From Polyangiaceae bacterium (GTDB lineage Bacteria; Myxococcota_A; Polyangia; Polyangiales; Polyangiaceae), in contig JADJXL010000028.1 in NCBI GenBank assembly GCA_016715885.1, positions 372,001 to 436,000 on the forward strand: a stretch of DNA of 64,000 nucleotides, written 5' to 3'. The position numbers were made by a program, and so were the translations under genes. The notes beneath the pieces are model-generated. The model was not told the origin of the DNA. It ran no database searches and saw only the letters and a list, made by a program, of their open reading frames with translations. This document shows positions 55,020-62,647 of the stretch, one piece after another. Each line of letters starts with the position of its first letter. Within the stretch, counting starts at the first letter, position 1.

Positions 55020-56129
55020 TCAAAATGTGACGACCGAGCGGATCGACGTGCCGGAATGCATGAGGTCGAACGTCTCGTTGATGCGCTCGAAAGGCAGGAC
55101 GTGCGTCACGAGGTCATCGATGTTGATCTTTTTCTCCATGTACCAATCGACGATTTTCGGAACGTCCGTGCGACCTCGAGCCCCGCCGAATGCGCTGCCT
55201 TTCCAAACGCGCCCCGTGACGAGCTGGAACGGGCGCGTGGCGATTTCTTGCCCCGCCGCCGCAACGCCGATGATGACGCTCGTCCCCCAACCTTTGTGGC
55301 AACACTCGAGCGCCTGGCGCATGACTTTCACATCACCCACGCATTCAAATGAAAAATCCGCACCGCCATCCGTGAGGCTCACGAGGTACGAGACGAGGTC
55401 TGCGCCGACTTCTTTCGGATTGACGAAGTGCGTCATGCCAAACTTTTCGCCAATCGCCTTGCGCGCGGGGTTGATGTCCACGCCGATGATCATATTGGCG
55501 CCCACCATTTTCGCGCCCTGAATGACGTTCAGACCAATGCCTCCAAGGCCGAAGACCACGACGTTGTCACCAGGACGCACGTTTGCCGTATAGATGACCG
55601 CTCCAATGCCCGTCGTGACGCCGCAGCCGATGTAGCACACTTTGTCGAAAGGTGCGTCTTTGCGAATTTTTGCCACGGCAATTTCCGGCAGCACCGTATA
55701 ATTGGCAAACGTCGACGTACCCATGTAATGGTGTACCATCGTGTTTCCAATGGAAAAGCGGCTCGTCCCGTCGGGCATGACGCCTTTGCCCTGCGTCGCT
55801 CGAATGGCTTGACACAAATTGGTCTTTTTCGACAAACAAAATTTACATTGGCGGCATTCCGGCGTATAGAGTGGAATCACGTGGTCGCCTTTGACCACGC
55901 TCTTCACCCCTGGTCCCACGTCGACCACGACACCTGCGCCTTCATGGCCCAGAATGCACGGAAACAGTCCTTCGGAATCTTTGCCGGACAGCGTGTAGTC
56001 ATCCGTGTGACAAATCCCGGTCGCCTTGATTTCGACCAGGACTTCACCTTCGCGGGGTCCATCGAGATCGACGGTTTCGATGCTCAGCGGGGCGCTTGGT
56101 CGATGTGCAACGGCAGCCTTGATTTTCAT
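55020..56129 (-). CDS. frmA: S-(hydroxymethyl)glutathione dehydrogenase (class III alcohol dehydrogenase)
   Basis: 369 aa from ATG 56129, with GGAGG about ten bases upstream. It oxidises the glutathione adduct of formaldehyde (and can reduce S-nitrosoglutathione). The catalytic zinc ligands C40 and H62/E63, structural zinc ligands C92, C95, C98, C106 and the NAD-binding GLGGIGLN are all present. The CYIGCGVTTG and VTHVLPFERINE segments are class III-specific. The open frame back to 56396 comes from the upstream repeat. frmA and the lipoprotein gene downstream are flanked on both sides by palindromic repeats. Confidence 0.93.
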   Translation of the reverse strand: MKIKAAVAHRPSAPLSIETVDLDGPREGEVLVEIKATGICHTDDYTLSGKDSEGLFPCILGHEGAGVVVDVGPGVKSVVKGDHVIPLYTPECRQCKFCLSKKTNLCQAIRATQGKGVMPDGTSRFSIGNTMVHHYMGTSTFANYTVLPEIAVAKIRKDAPFDKVCYIGCGVTTGIGAVIYTANVRPGDNVVVFGLGGIGLNVIQGAKMVGANMIIGVDINPARKAIGEKFGMTHFVNPKEVGADLVSYLVSLTDGGADFSFECVGDVKVMRQALECCHKGWGTSVIIGVAAAGQEIATRPFQLVTGRVWKGSAFGGARGRTDVPKIVDWYMEKKINIDDLVTHVLPFERINETFDLMHSGTSIRSVVTF

Positions 56130-56202
56130 CTTCAGTTCCTCCGACGCATCGTTAGCGCGACAAACGGGGATGCTGCAAGCCAAATGTTGCATTGAGATCG
56201 TG

Positions 56203-56297
56203 GGGATGAATTTTTTGGTGCTTGCGGGGGGCCCCACTGTTCGAGCCCGCGAAGCGGGCGAGTTTGGGGTCCCGCGAGCGCCAAAAAAATTCATCCC
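56203..56297. repeat. REP-like palindromic repeat, copy B, in a 95-bp hairpin
   Basis: The core 56233-56269 is the 37-bp repeat identical to copy A. Here it is nested inside a larger inverted repeat whose arms, 56203-56229 and 56271-56297, begin GGGATGAA followed by a T run and match in reverse complement apart from one indel and two mismatches. It fills most of the gap between frmA and the ATPase/TPR gene. Confidence 0.75.
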
Positions 56298-56311
56298 TGC
56301 GATCGAGGCTC

Positions 56312-59107
56312 TCAGCCAGAACCACATCCCCACGCTTTGGCCAATTCGAGCGTCCGCACGTTTTCTGGAACCACCTCCAAAAACCACTTTCGCCACGACG
56401 CATCCCGTATCTTCTCGGCCCTCTCCATGAGCCTGCGATACGCGACCGTTATCGCATTGCGCGCCTCCGCCTCACGCTGCGGCCCAAGCGATGCCAGCGC
56501 CTCCGCTCGCACGAGTCGCACCGTCGATTCGCCTTCCTCGATACCCCCCAGCGCATCGAGAATCCGCACCGCTTCTTCCGCAGGCTCCAGCGCGCCGCGC
56601 GTATCCCCTCGCACGAGCGCAATCTGCCCGAGCACCGCATACGCATGGGCTCGCACGGGCGGATGATTCGCAAGCAATTCAATCGCCGCCGTCACCTCAC
56701 GCTCGGCAGCCTCGACGTTGCCCGAAGCAAGCCGTATGATCCCCAAGTAAAGCCGAGCGCCACCTTCGAGACGGCGTAGCCCCTGGCGCGCATACATCGC
56801 CAGCGCATCTCGCTCGACCGTCAGCGCTTCATTCAATTGACCGCGACGCGCCAATGCCAATCCAAGGTTCAACTTTGCTTGCGCGACGAGCGGCACGAGC
56901 CCCATTCGTTCGGCCCTCGCAAGCGCGTCACGCAATGCAGATTCGCTCCTCGCCCAATCACCCAGCTCGTTGGTGCACGAACCCACGTTGATTCGCTGCA
57001 CGCAAGCATTGCGAAAATCCCCCACTTCCTCGAAACGCTTCGCCGCCGCCTCGAATTCGGACACGCTCGTCCCCGCGTCACCCGCAAACATCGCGCGCAA
57101 TGCTCGTGCACGATGCACCGATGCCAATACCTCCGGATCGATCGCCACCGTGCGCCGCTCCAAATCGTCGAGCGCCGCGAACATGGCCGCGACATGGTCG
57201 TGATGACCCGCCATCAGCAATTGCAAAGCAACACGCGCCACCGCAATCACATGCGGCCCGCCCGCTTCGCCATCCGCTCCAAGCCTCGTCAATGCGTCGA
57301 ACATCTCGATCAGCGCACCATCGTCCCCGAGGTTGCCCGCAGCCAATGCAACTTCGCCCGTGGCGCTGTACCAAAGCGGACTGCCCCCTGGCAAAAATCG
57401 CATCGCATCGCGCCCCGCATCGAGCGCCGCTCGATGATCGCCCCGGTACTTGCACGCCTGCGACTCGAATAACTTCAGCGTCCCACGCACTTCACCCGCA
57501 GGCGCCGCAGGCAATCCCCGCGAAACCCACTGCATCACCAAATCGAAATCCCCCGCCTCGAACGCTCGTTCCGCCGCCAGCGCTGCCCACGGCACCGCGC
57601 GATCATCCGCGCCTCCACAATAAAAATGCTCCGCCAATACCGCCGATTCCGTGCCGCCCATTCGTTCGAGCCATTCGGCAAGACGCACGTGAAGCCGTTT
57701 CCGTTCGGCGTCGTCCAGCATCGAATGCGCCACTTGTCGTATCATTGGATGCGTGATGGCATATTCTTCACCCCACGGCGTCCGGTGACCTCGACGAAAA
57801 ACGAGCGACGCATCGAGCAATTCTGCGAGCGCTTGACGCTCGGATTGCCAAGGATCCACCCCCGGTGTTCGCGCCTGCGCAGCCACCATCGAAAACAATG
57901 GCGTTTGCCAAAAAACCCGACCATACACGCTCGCCGCACGAAGCAATCGCTGCGCCCCGTCCGAAAGCGACGAAAGCGTGCGACGCGCGATATCCTCGAG
58001 CGACCCCGCCAGCGGCGCAGCAGCGTCCGCCTTGACGGCGCGCGCGAGCAGCTCGAGCCGCAACGGTTGACCATTTCCGCGCTGAACCACCCGCGCTATC
58101 TGCGCAAGGTCCACATCTGCGCCCAGCAATTGACGTGTCACCGTATACGCGCAGTCGCCAGGGAGCGGCGCCAATGAAATCGCTCGCCCGCGCGGGCCCG
58201 AAGCAAGACGCCCCCTTTCGGTATCCGTCGCCAAAATGAACAGCGGCCGATTTCCCAGCGTGTTCAATGCGCCTTCAATCAGCTTCAAACTTGCATTGTC
58301 CGCCCAACCGAGATCATCGATGACGACCAGAACCGGGCGCACCGAGCATTCTGCAACGAGCCAATCTTCCAGCGCGCGACGCAATTGATCACCCATCAGA
58401 CGAGCATCTTGCCGAGCGGCACGTAATGGCACGCTGAGGTCGTCGGGAAATGGAATATCGGCAAGCTCGCCGAGAAATTCCACGATACGAACCGCATCGG
58501 CTTCGTCGAGGTGCCGGGCCAAATGTTGCAAAAGCTTGTCACGACGCACCGATGGTTCATCACCGCAACGAATCTGCGCCGCATTGCGAATCACTTCGGC
58601 CACGAGCCCCAATGGAGCCGCTCGCGCATGGGGATCCGTTGCCCCGGCAAATACCGTGATGGGACGCACGATACCTTGCGCGTCGACCAGTCCCCCGCGT
58701 TCATCCAGCACGCGGAGCACCTCCATCAACAAACTCGTTTTTCCAATCCCCGCTTCACCCACGACCACCATCGACGACGGTTTCACGGAAAACGCGGCGG
58801 TGCCAAATGCCTGAATGATCTCCGCTACTTCCTTCTCGCGACCAAGGCACGATGTCTCGAGCCCCTGAAATGCGAGCGGAATCATCGACACATTTTTTTC
58901 GGCCGCGCCCATTGCAGCAGCAACATTTCGTGGAAGCTCCTGCGTTCGTGCTCCCGAAGTCGCCAGCTCGCGATACCAAGAATCGAGCGGCACGGTCGCC
59001 CGCGAAGTCCCCGATTGATAGGCTTTCGGCAATAGCTCGTCGGGGAAATCATCCACGTTCGTCACTTCGAACGGATTCTCGATGAGCGAATCTCTCTCCC
59101 GTTTCAT
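56312..59107 (-). CDS. STAND-like ATPase with TPR region, probably part of a split kinase
   Basis: 931 aa from ATG 59107, which lies inside the kinase gene on the same strand, in another frame. Walker A GEAGIGKTS at 117-125, Walker B VLVVIDDLGWAD near 259-270, followed by a long helical, TPR-like C-terminal region (for example LNLGLALARRGQLNEAL, SESALRDALARAERMG). Arrangement and motifs parallel the ATPase/TPR half of the kinase at 3398-7255. No good ribosome binding site precedes ATG 59107, so a frameshift fusion with the kinase is plausible, as is translational coupling. Confidence 0.83.
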   Translation of the reverse strand: MKRERDSLIENPFEVTNVDDFPDELLPKAYQSGTSRATVPLDSWYRELATSGARTQELPRNVAAAMGAAEKNVSMIPLAFQGLETSCLGREKEVAEIIQAFGTAAFSVKPSSMVVVGEAGIGKTSLLMEVLRVLDERGGLVDAQGIVRPITVFAGATDPHARAAPLGLVAEVIRNAAQIRCGDEPSVRRDKLLQHLARHLDEADAVRIVEFLGELADIPFPDDLSVPLRAARQDARLMGDQLRRALEDWLVAECSVRPVLVVIDDLGWADNASLKLIEGALNTLGNRPLFILATDTERGRLASGPRGRAISLAPLPGDCAYTVTRQLLGADVDLAQIARVVQRGNGQPLRLELLARAVKADAAAPLAGSLEDIARRTLSSLSDGAQRLLRAASVYGRVFWQTPLFSMVAAQARTPGVDPWQSERQALAELLDASLVFRRGHRTPWGEEYAITHPMIRQVAHSMLDDAERKRLHVRLAEWLERMGGTESAVLAEHFYCGGADDRAVPWAALAAERAFEAGDFDLVMQWVSRGLPAAPAGEVRGTLKLFESQACKYRGDHRAALDAGRDAMRFLPGGSPLWYSATGEVALAAGNLGDDGALIEMFDALTRLGADGEAGGPHVIAVARVALQLLMAGHHDHVAAMFAALDDLERRTVAIDPEVLASVHRARALRAMFAGDAGTSVSEFEAAAKRFEEVGDFRNACVQRINVGSCTNELGDWARSESALRDALARAERMGLVPLVAQAKLNLGLALARRGQLNEALTVERDALAMYARQGLRRLEGGARLYLGIIRLASGNVEAAEREVTAAIELLANHPPVRAHAYAVLGQIALVRGDTRGALEPAEEAVRILDALGGIEEGESTVRLVRAEALASLGPQREAEARNAITVAYRRLMERAEKIRDASWRKWFLEVVPENVRTLELAKAWGCGSG

Positions 59108-59957
59108 CGAGAAACGCGCCTTGCACCCACGGCGTCTCCGCGTCGTCGAGCATCGCGATTTCTCGCGCCACGGCAGCGCCGTCTTCCGGCCTGTGCGCAG
59201 GATCCGACGACAACATCCGCGCGATGATTTCGTCGAGCGCAGCGGGTACGTCGGGACGAACATCCACGGGCCGAGGTGGTTCGGGGGCGCGCATTTTGGA
59301 CAGCAACACCATGAGATGTTCTGCTTCGAATGCAGGGCGACCCGTCAGGCATTCGTACAACACGCACCCGAGCGCAAAAACGTCGGCGCGCGGATCGATC
59401 GTCGGTGCTCCAATGATCTGCTCGGGCGCCATGTACCCCGGTGTCCCCAGCAGAATGCCCGTTCGCGTTGCCGGCCGCGTCGCTTGCGGACGCGATATCC
59501 CGAAATCGAGGATCTTGGCTTGTGCGATGTCGCGATCCGGCAAGAACAGGTTGCTCGGCTTGATGTCCCGGTGCACGACCCCTCGCGCATGCGCCGCCCC
59601 CAATGCTTGCGCAACGCGCATCCCCAGCGTCACCGTGTCCGCAACGGCCAATGGCCCCCGTTTGCAGCGCTGCGCAAGGTCCTCGCCTTCGAGCCACTCC
59701 ATCGCGAGAAAAAGCTCACCCGAAGGCGTGCTCCCGTGCGCGATGTACCGAACGATCCCCGGATGATCCAGCTCCGCCAGCACGTAACTTTCGCGCGCGA
59801 AGTGTCCGGCAAACCGAGCTCCCTCGGCATGCAGCACTTTGAGCGCCACGGGCGTGCCCGTCGTCCGATCGATCGCTCGATACACGACAGCCATGCCGCC
59901 TGAGCTAGCAAGCCGCTCGATCTCGAAACGGCCCGAAACAAGCTCAGCCGCAATCAC
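59049..59957 (-). CDS. Ser/Thr protein kinase (ends inside the ATPase gene)
   Basis: 302 aa with a complete Hanks kinase core: SSGGMA glycine loop (18-23), K40, HRDIKPSN (129-136), DFG (151-153), APEQ. After the kinase domain the frame continues about 30 residues (ending SVRSDERG) and stops at 59049, 59 bases past the ATPase start on the same strand. Full-length proteins of this kind usually continue directly into an AAA/TPR region, which here lies in the other frame. The kinase itself should be active. Confidence 0.88.
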   Translation of the reverse strand: MIAAELVSGRFEIERLASSGGMAVVYRAIDRTTGTPVALKVLHAEGARFAGHFARESYVLAELDHPGIVRYIAHGSTPSGELFLAMEWLEGEDLAQRCKRGPLAVADTVTLGMRVAQALGAAHARGVVHRDIKPSNLFLPDRDIAQAKILDFGISRPQATRPATRTGILLGTPGYMAPEQIIGAPTIDPRADVFALGCVLYECLTGRPAFEAEHLMVLLSKMRAPEPPRPVDVRPDVPAALDEIIARMLSSDPAHRPEDGAAVAREIAMLDDAETPWVQGAFLDETGERFAHRESVRSDERG

Positions 59958-59999
59958 GCCGCGAACATAGCGCGGACGAGCGGCCAGCGTAAAGAAACT

Positions 60000-60455
60000 T
60001 CACCAGCGATGGTACGCGGGATGCCCTTCCTTCACCGCGACGAACGTACCGCGACACGTCGCGGTGACCTTGCCATCCGCCTCCAGCGTCGCCTCGACCA
60101 CGCATCGATCCGAAGTCGCCTCCGCGATGCGCGCTCGCAAAAAGACCCGCGATAGCGGCGTCGGACGACGCAGCTTCACGTGGAAATCCGCCGTGACCGT
60201 GCACGGTGGTTTGTCCAAGCCATGCATCTTCATCAAGTACCACGCGGCGGACCAATTCGAATGGCAATCGAGCAGCGCGCCGATGATCCCGCCATTCAGC
60301 ATGTTTGGAAACGCTTCGTGGTGTTCTTCCGGAACGAATTCCGCAACGGTCTCGTCACCTTCGACGCGGCTCTTGATGCGCAGGCCTTTGTCATTTGCAG
60401 GACCGCAGCCGAAGCAGCGGCTTTCGGGGGCGTACTTGTCTTGTAGGCTTTGCAT
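60000..60455 (-). CDS. PaaI-like hotdog thioesterase
   Basis: 151 aa hotdog-fold protein. The HHEAFPNMLNGGIIGALLD segment aligns with the active-site region of PaaI/YbgC thioesterases (Asn/Asp with a following GG). It begins CFGCGPANDKGLRI, a common start of this branch. Such enzymes hydrolyse acyl-CoA. Its gene is preceded by an SDR gene (15 bp, same strand), so both may take part in acyl or polyketide metabolism; the substrate is unknown. Confidence 0.86.
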   Translation of the reverse strand: MQSLQDKYAPESRCFGCGPANDKGLRIKSRVEGDETVAEFVPEEHHEAFPNMLNGGIIGALLDCHSNWSAAWYLMKMHGLDKPPCTVTADFHVKLRRPTPLSRVFLRARIAEATSDRCVVEATLEADGKVTATCRGTFVAVKEGHPAYHRW

Positions 60456-60469
60456 GGGCAGTTCCTATT

Positions 60470-61243
60470 TCAAGTATGCGCGATCGTCACGCCGCCGTCG
60501 ACGACGACCGTTTGTCCCGTCACGAAGCTCGACGCATCCGATGCCAAATACAAAACCGCCCCGGCGATCTCGTCGGGCACGGCATATCGACCGAGCGGCG
60601 TTTTTCCAATAAAACGGTCAGCGATGTCCTTGTTGTGTACGATCGCCGCCGCAAATTTCGTATCTACCAAGCCCGGAGCAACCGCATTCACACGAATTTT
60701 GCTCGCAGCCAGCTCGACCGCGAACGTTTGCGTCATGGAGATGACGGCAGCTTTGGTCATCCCGTAAATGCCTTGCATGACGGCGGCGCCGAGTCCCACC
60801 ACGCTCGCAATGTTGATGATGCTCCCAGGGGCGTCCCGATCGATGAGGTGTTTGGCAACTTCGCGAATACCGTAAAAATATCCCTTCACGTTGACCTCGA
60901 AAGTCTTGTCGAACGCGGGATCATCGGCGGTGATCAGCGGGCCGAAGTGAGGGTTGGTCGCCGCGTTGTTCACCAAAATGTCGACCTTGCCAAACGTGGA
61001 AACCACACGCTCGACCAGCGCCTTCACATCGTCCGGTTTGCCCGTGTGGCATACCTGCGCCAAAACGTCGACCCCCGCTGCGCGCAAACGGTCGGCCGCG
61101 GCATCCAGCCCCTCCTTCTTACGCGATGCAATGGCCACTTTTGCACCACTTTGCCCGAGCGCTTTCGCGATGGACTCGCCAATGCCCCGGCTGCCGCCCG
61201 TCACGATCGCCACTTTGCCTTCGACATGGATCCAGTTGGTCAT
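60470..61243 (-). CDS. SDR-family oxidoreductase
   Basis: 257 aa, classical short-chain dehydrogenase. TGGSRGIG (15-22) binds the dinucleotide, NNAA (92-95) stabilises the core, and the catalytic S147, Y160, K164 (YGMTK) are present. The presence of a conserved C-terminal DGGVTI fits the 3-oxoacyl-ACP reductase/dehydrogenase group. It overlaps functionally with the downstream thioesterase gene only by location. The 154-bp spacer upstream contains a divergent sigma-54-type candidate for the outer-membrane protein gene. Confidence 0.9.
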   Translation of the reverse strand: MTNWIHVEGKVAIVTGGSRGIGESIAKALGQSGAKVAIASRKKEGLDAAADRLRAAGVDVLAQVCHTGKPDDVKALVERVVSTFGKVDILVNNAATNPHFGPLITADDPAFDKTFEVNVKGYFYGIREVAKHLIDRDAPGSIINIASVVGLGAAVMQGIYGMTKAAVISMTQTFAVELAASKIRVNAVAPGLVDTKFAAAIVHNKDIADRFIGKTPLGRYAVPDEIAGAVLYLASDASSFVTGQTVVVDGGVTIAHT

Positions 61244-61324
61244 GATTTACCCCCATCGTCATCGAATCCCGGTGCCCTTGGCAAGTTTCTACCGTTGGGC
61301 GTGAAGACGATTCCCGCATCCGTT

Positions 61325-61340
61325 TGGCACGTGCGCTGCA
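61325..61340 (+). promoter_or_regulatory. Candidate sigma-54 promoter
   Basis: TGGCACG-TGCG-CTGCA at 61325-61340 has the exact GG-N10-GC spacing (GG 61326-61327, GC 61338-61339) and differs from the TGGCACG-N4-TTGCA consensus at one position. Transcription would start near 61351 and the ATG at 61398 leaves a 47-base leader. It should drive the outer-membrane protein gene. Confidence 0.55.
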
Positions 61341-61397
61341 CTGTCGCTCGGTAGGGCGGCGCTCGATTCCAGAGCCCCGACCAGGGGGAGAAGAATC

Positions 61398-62120
61398 ATG
61401 AAGCACAATTTGGGAATCGCGATCGCGGCATTCGCGTTCGCCGCGGTAAGCGCCTCGTCGGCCATGGCACAAACTGCGCAGGTGACACAGGTGACGACGA
61501 GCGATGAACGCATGCCTCGCGGCACCGTTCGCGCACCCGCGAACGCATTTGAAATCCAGGTCAATACTGGCTACGCGCAAGGCTTCGGCCCGCAAGTATC
61601 CGCGACCGACAATGTTGGCGCGACCGGAATCGGTCAGCCTGGCATGGGCGCGGGCCTTGGTCTTGCCTATCGCGCAACGCCGAATGCTTCGGTCGGCATC
61701 GTCGGCTCGTACTCGATGGCCGATGGTGCCGGCGGGACCGATCTACGAGGAGCCACTGCGGGCCTCGACGCGACCTACCACGCCAATCCGTATCAACGGC
61801 TGGACCCGTTCCTGTCGCTTGGCACGGGTTATCGCATGCTGTGGCAAAGCCGCGAAGGCGCGACGCCCGATAGCTTCACGCACGGCTTCCAGCTCGCGCG
61901 TGCGGCCATCGGTGTCGATGTGCGTCTCACCGACGACATTGCCATTGCACCGACCGTGGGCGGCGACGTGAACATGTTTTTGTGGAGAAACACCACCGGA
62001 ACCAGGACGGAGATGATCGACAGTCCCAAGGTCAATGCTTTCCTGTTTGCCGGCGTTGCGGGTCGTTTCGACATGGGTGGACAGCGCCAGCGTCCTCCCA
62101 TGTTCGTTGGACGCCGCTAG
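61398..62120 (+). CDS. Outer-membrane beta-barrel protein
   Basis: 240 aa. Signal peptide ending SAMA-QTAQ; the mature protein alternates short hydrophobic strands and Gly/Asp/Thr loops and ends in a typical C-terminal aromatic/basic strand, suggesting an eight-stranded barrel similar to small OmpA/OmpW-like porins. No ligand is predictable. GGGGGAG precedes the ATG. A sigma-54-type promoter candidate lies about 60 bp upstream, consistent with nutrient- or stress-dependent expression, which is inference. Confidence 0.8.
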   Translation: MKHNLGIAIAAFAFAAVSASSAMAQTAQVTQVTTSDERMPRGTVRAPANAFEIQVNTGYAQGFGPQVSATDNVGATGIGQPGMGAGLGLAYRATPNASVGIVGSYSMADGAGGTDLRGATAGLDATYHANPYQRLDPFLSLGTGYRMLWQSREGATPDSFTHGFQLARAAIGVDVRLTDDIAIAPTVGGDVNMFLWRNTTGTRTEMIDSPKVNAFLFAGVAGRFDMGGQRQRPPMFVGRR

Positions 62121-62141
62121 CTCTCCGACGCTGACCCGAAA

Positions 62142-62191
62142 TGACGAGGAGACCCTTGTTGGAGCTCATTCCCGCGGCTATCTCCTCGTCA
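62142..62191. promoter_or_regulatory. Inverted repeat in the AdoMet decarboxylase leader
   Basis: TGACGAGGAGA (62142-62152) and TCTCCTCGTCA (62181-62191) are perfect reverse complements with a 28-base loop; the right arm ends five bases before ATG 62196. The left arm contains GAGGAG, similar to a ribosome binding site, and the right arm its complement, so base pairing could hide or mimic initiation signals. It could also be the terminator of the outer-membrane protein gene. Confidence 0.45.
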
Positions 62192-62195
62192 CCGC

Positions 62196-62564
62196 ATGAA
62201 GCTGTTCGTCCTGCTCGCCGTCTTCGACGCCTGTCCCGAAGCCTTTCTCAATGACACCGTGGCCCTACGGGCCGCGCTCGATCTCGCCGTCGCGCGTGGC
62301 CCCTTCACCGGCCTCGGCACGCTCGTCGTTCCCTTTTCACCTCAAGGCGTCACCGCGTGTGCGGTCGTTGGCGAAAGTCACATCGCTCTCCACACCTGGC
62401 CCGAAGAGGGTCGTCTCTTTGTCGACATCGCCTCGTGCAGCACCCTCGAGAGCACCAAGCGCGCCCTGGGTGCCATCCGCGAATCGTTACCAGCCGGAAA
62501 ACTCGTTCTCCTGGACGAACGCATCCTCGACCTCAGCAGAACGCCCCAGCCTCCCCATTTTTAG
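62196..62564 (+). CDS. speH: S-adenosylmethionine decarboxylase proenzyme
   Basis: 122 aa, prokaryotic short form. The cleavage/pyruvoyl serine S61 lies in GESHIALHTW, with H66 and C81 also at the positions expected from the T. maritima enzyme (S63, H68, C83). After self-processing it decarboxylates AdoMet to supply aminopropyl groups for spermidine. Its neighbours are not polyamine genes. The start at 62196 lacks a standard ribosome binding site and is preceded by an inverted repeat. Confidence 0.9.
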   Translation: MKLFVLLAVFDACPEAFLNDTVALRAALDLAVARGPFTGLGTLVVPFSPQGVTACAVVGESHIALHTWPEEGRLFVDIASCSTLESTKRALGAIRESLPAGKLVLLDERILDLSRTPQPPHF

Positions 62565-62647
62565 CCAGCCTTCAGAGCACACCACGCTTGCGTCCGTGAC
62601 GCACCCTGCGTAAAACCGCGTTTCGGTTTGCCGCCGGAGGAGCCTCG

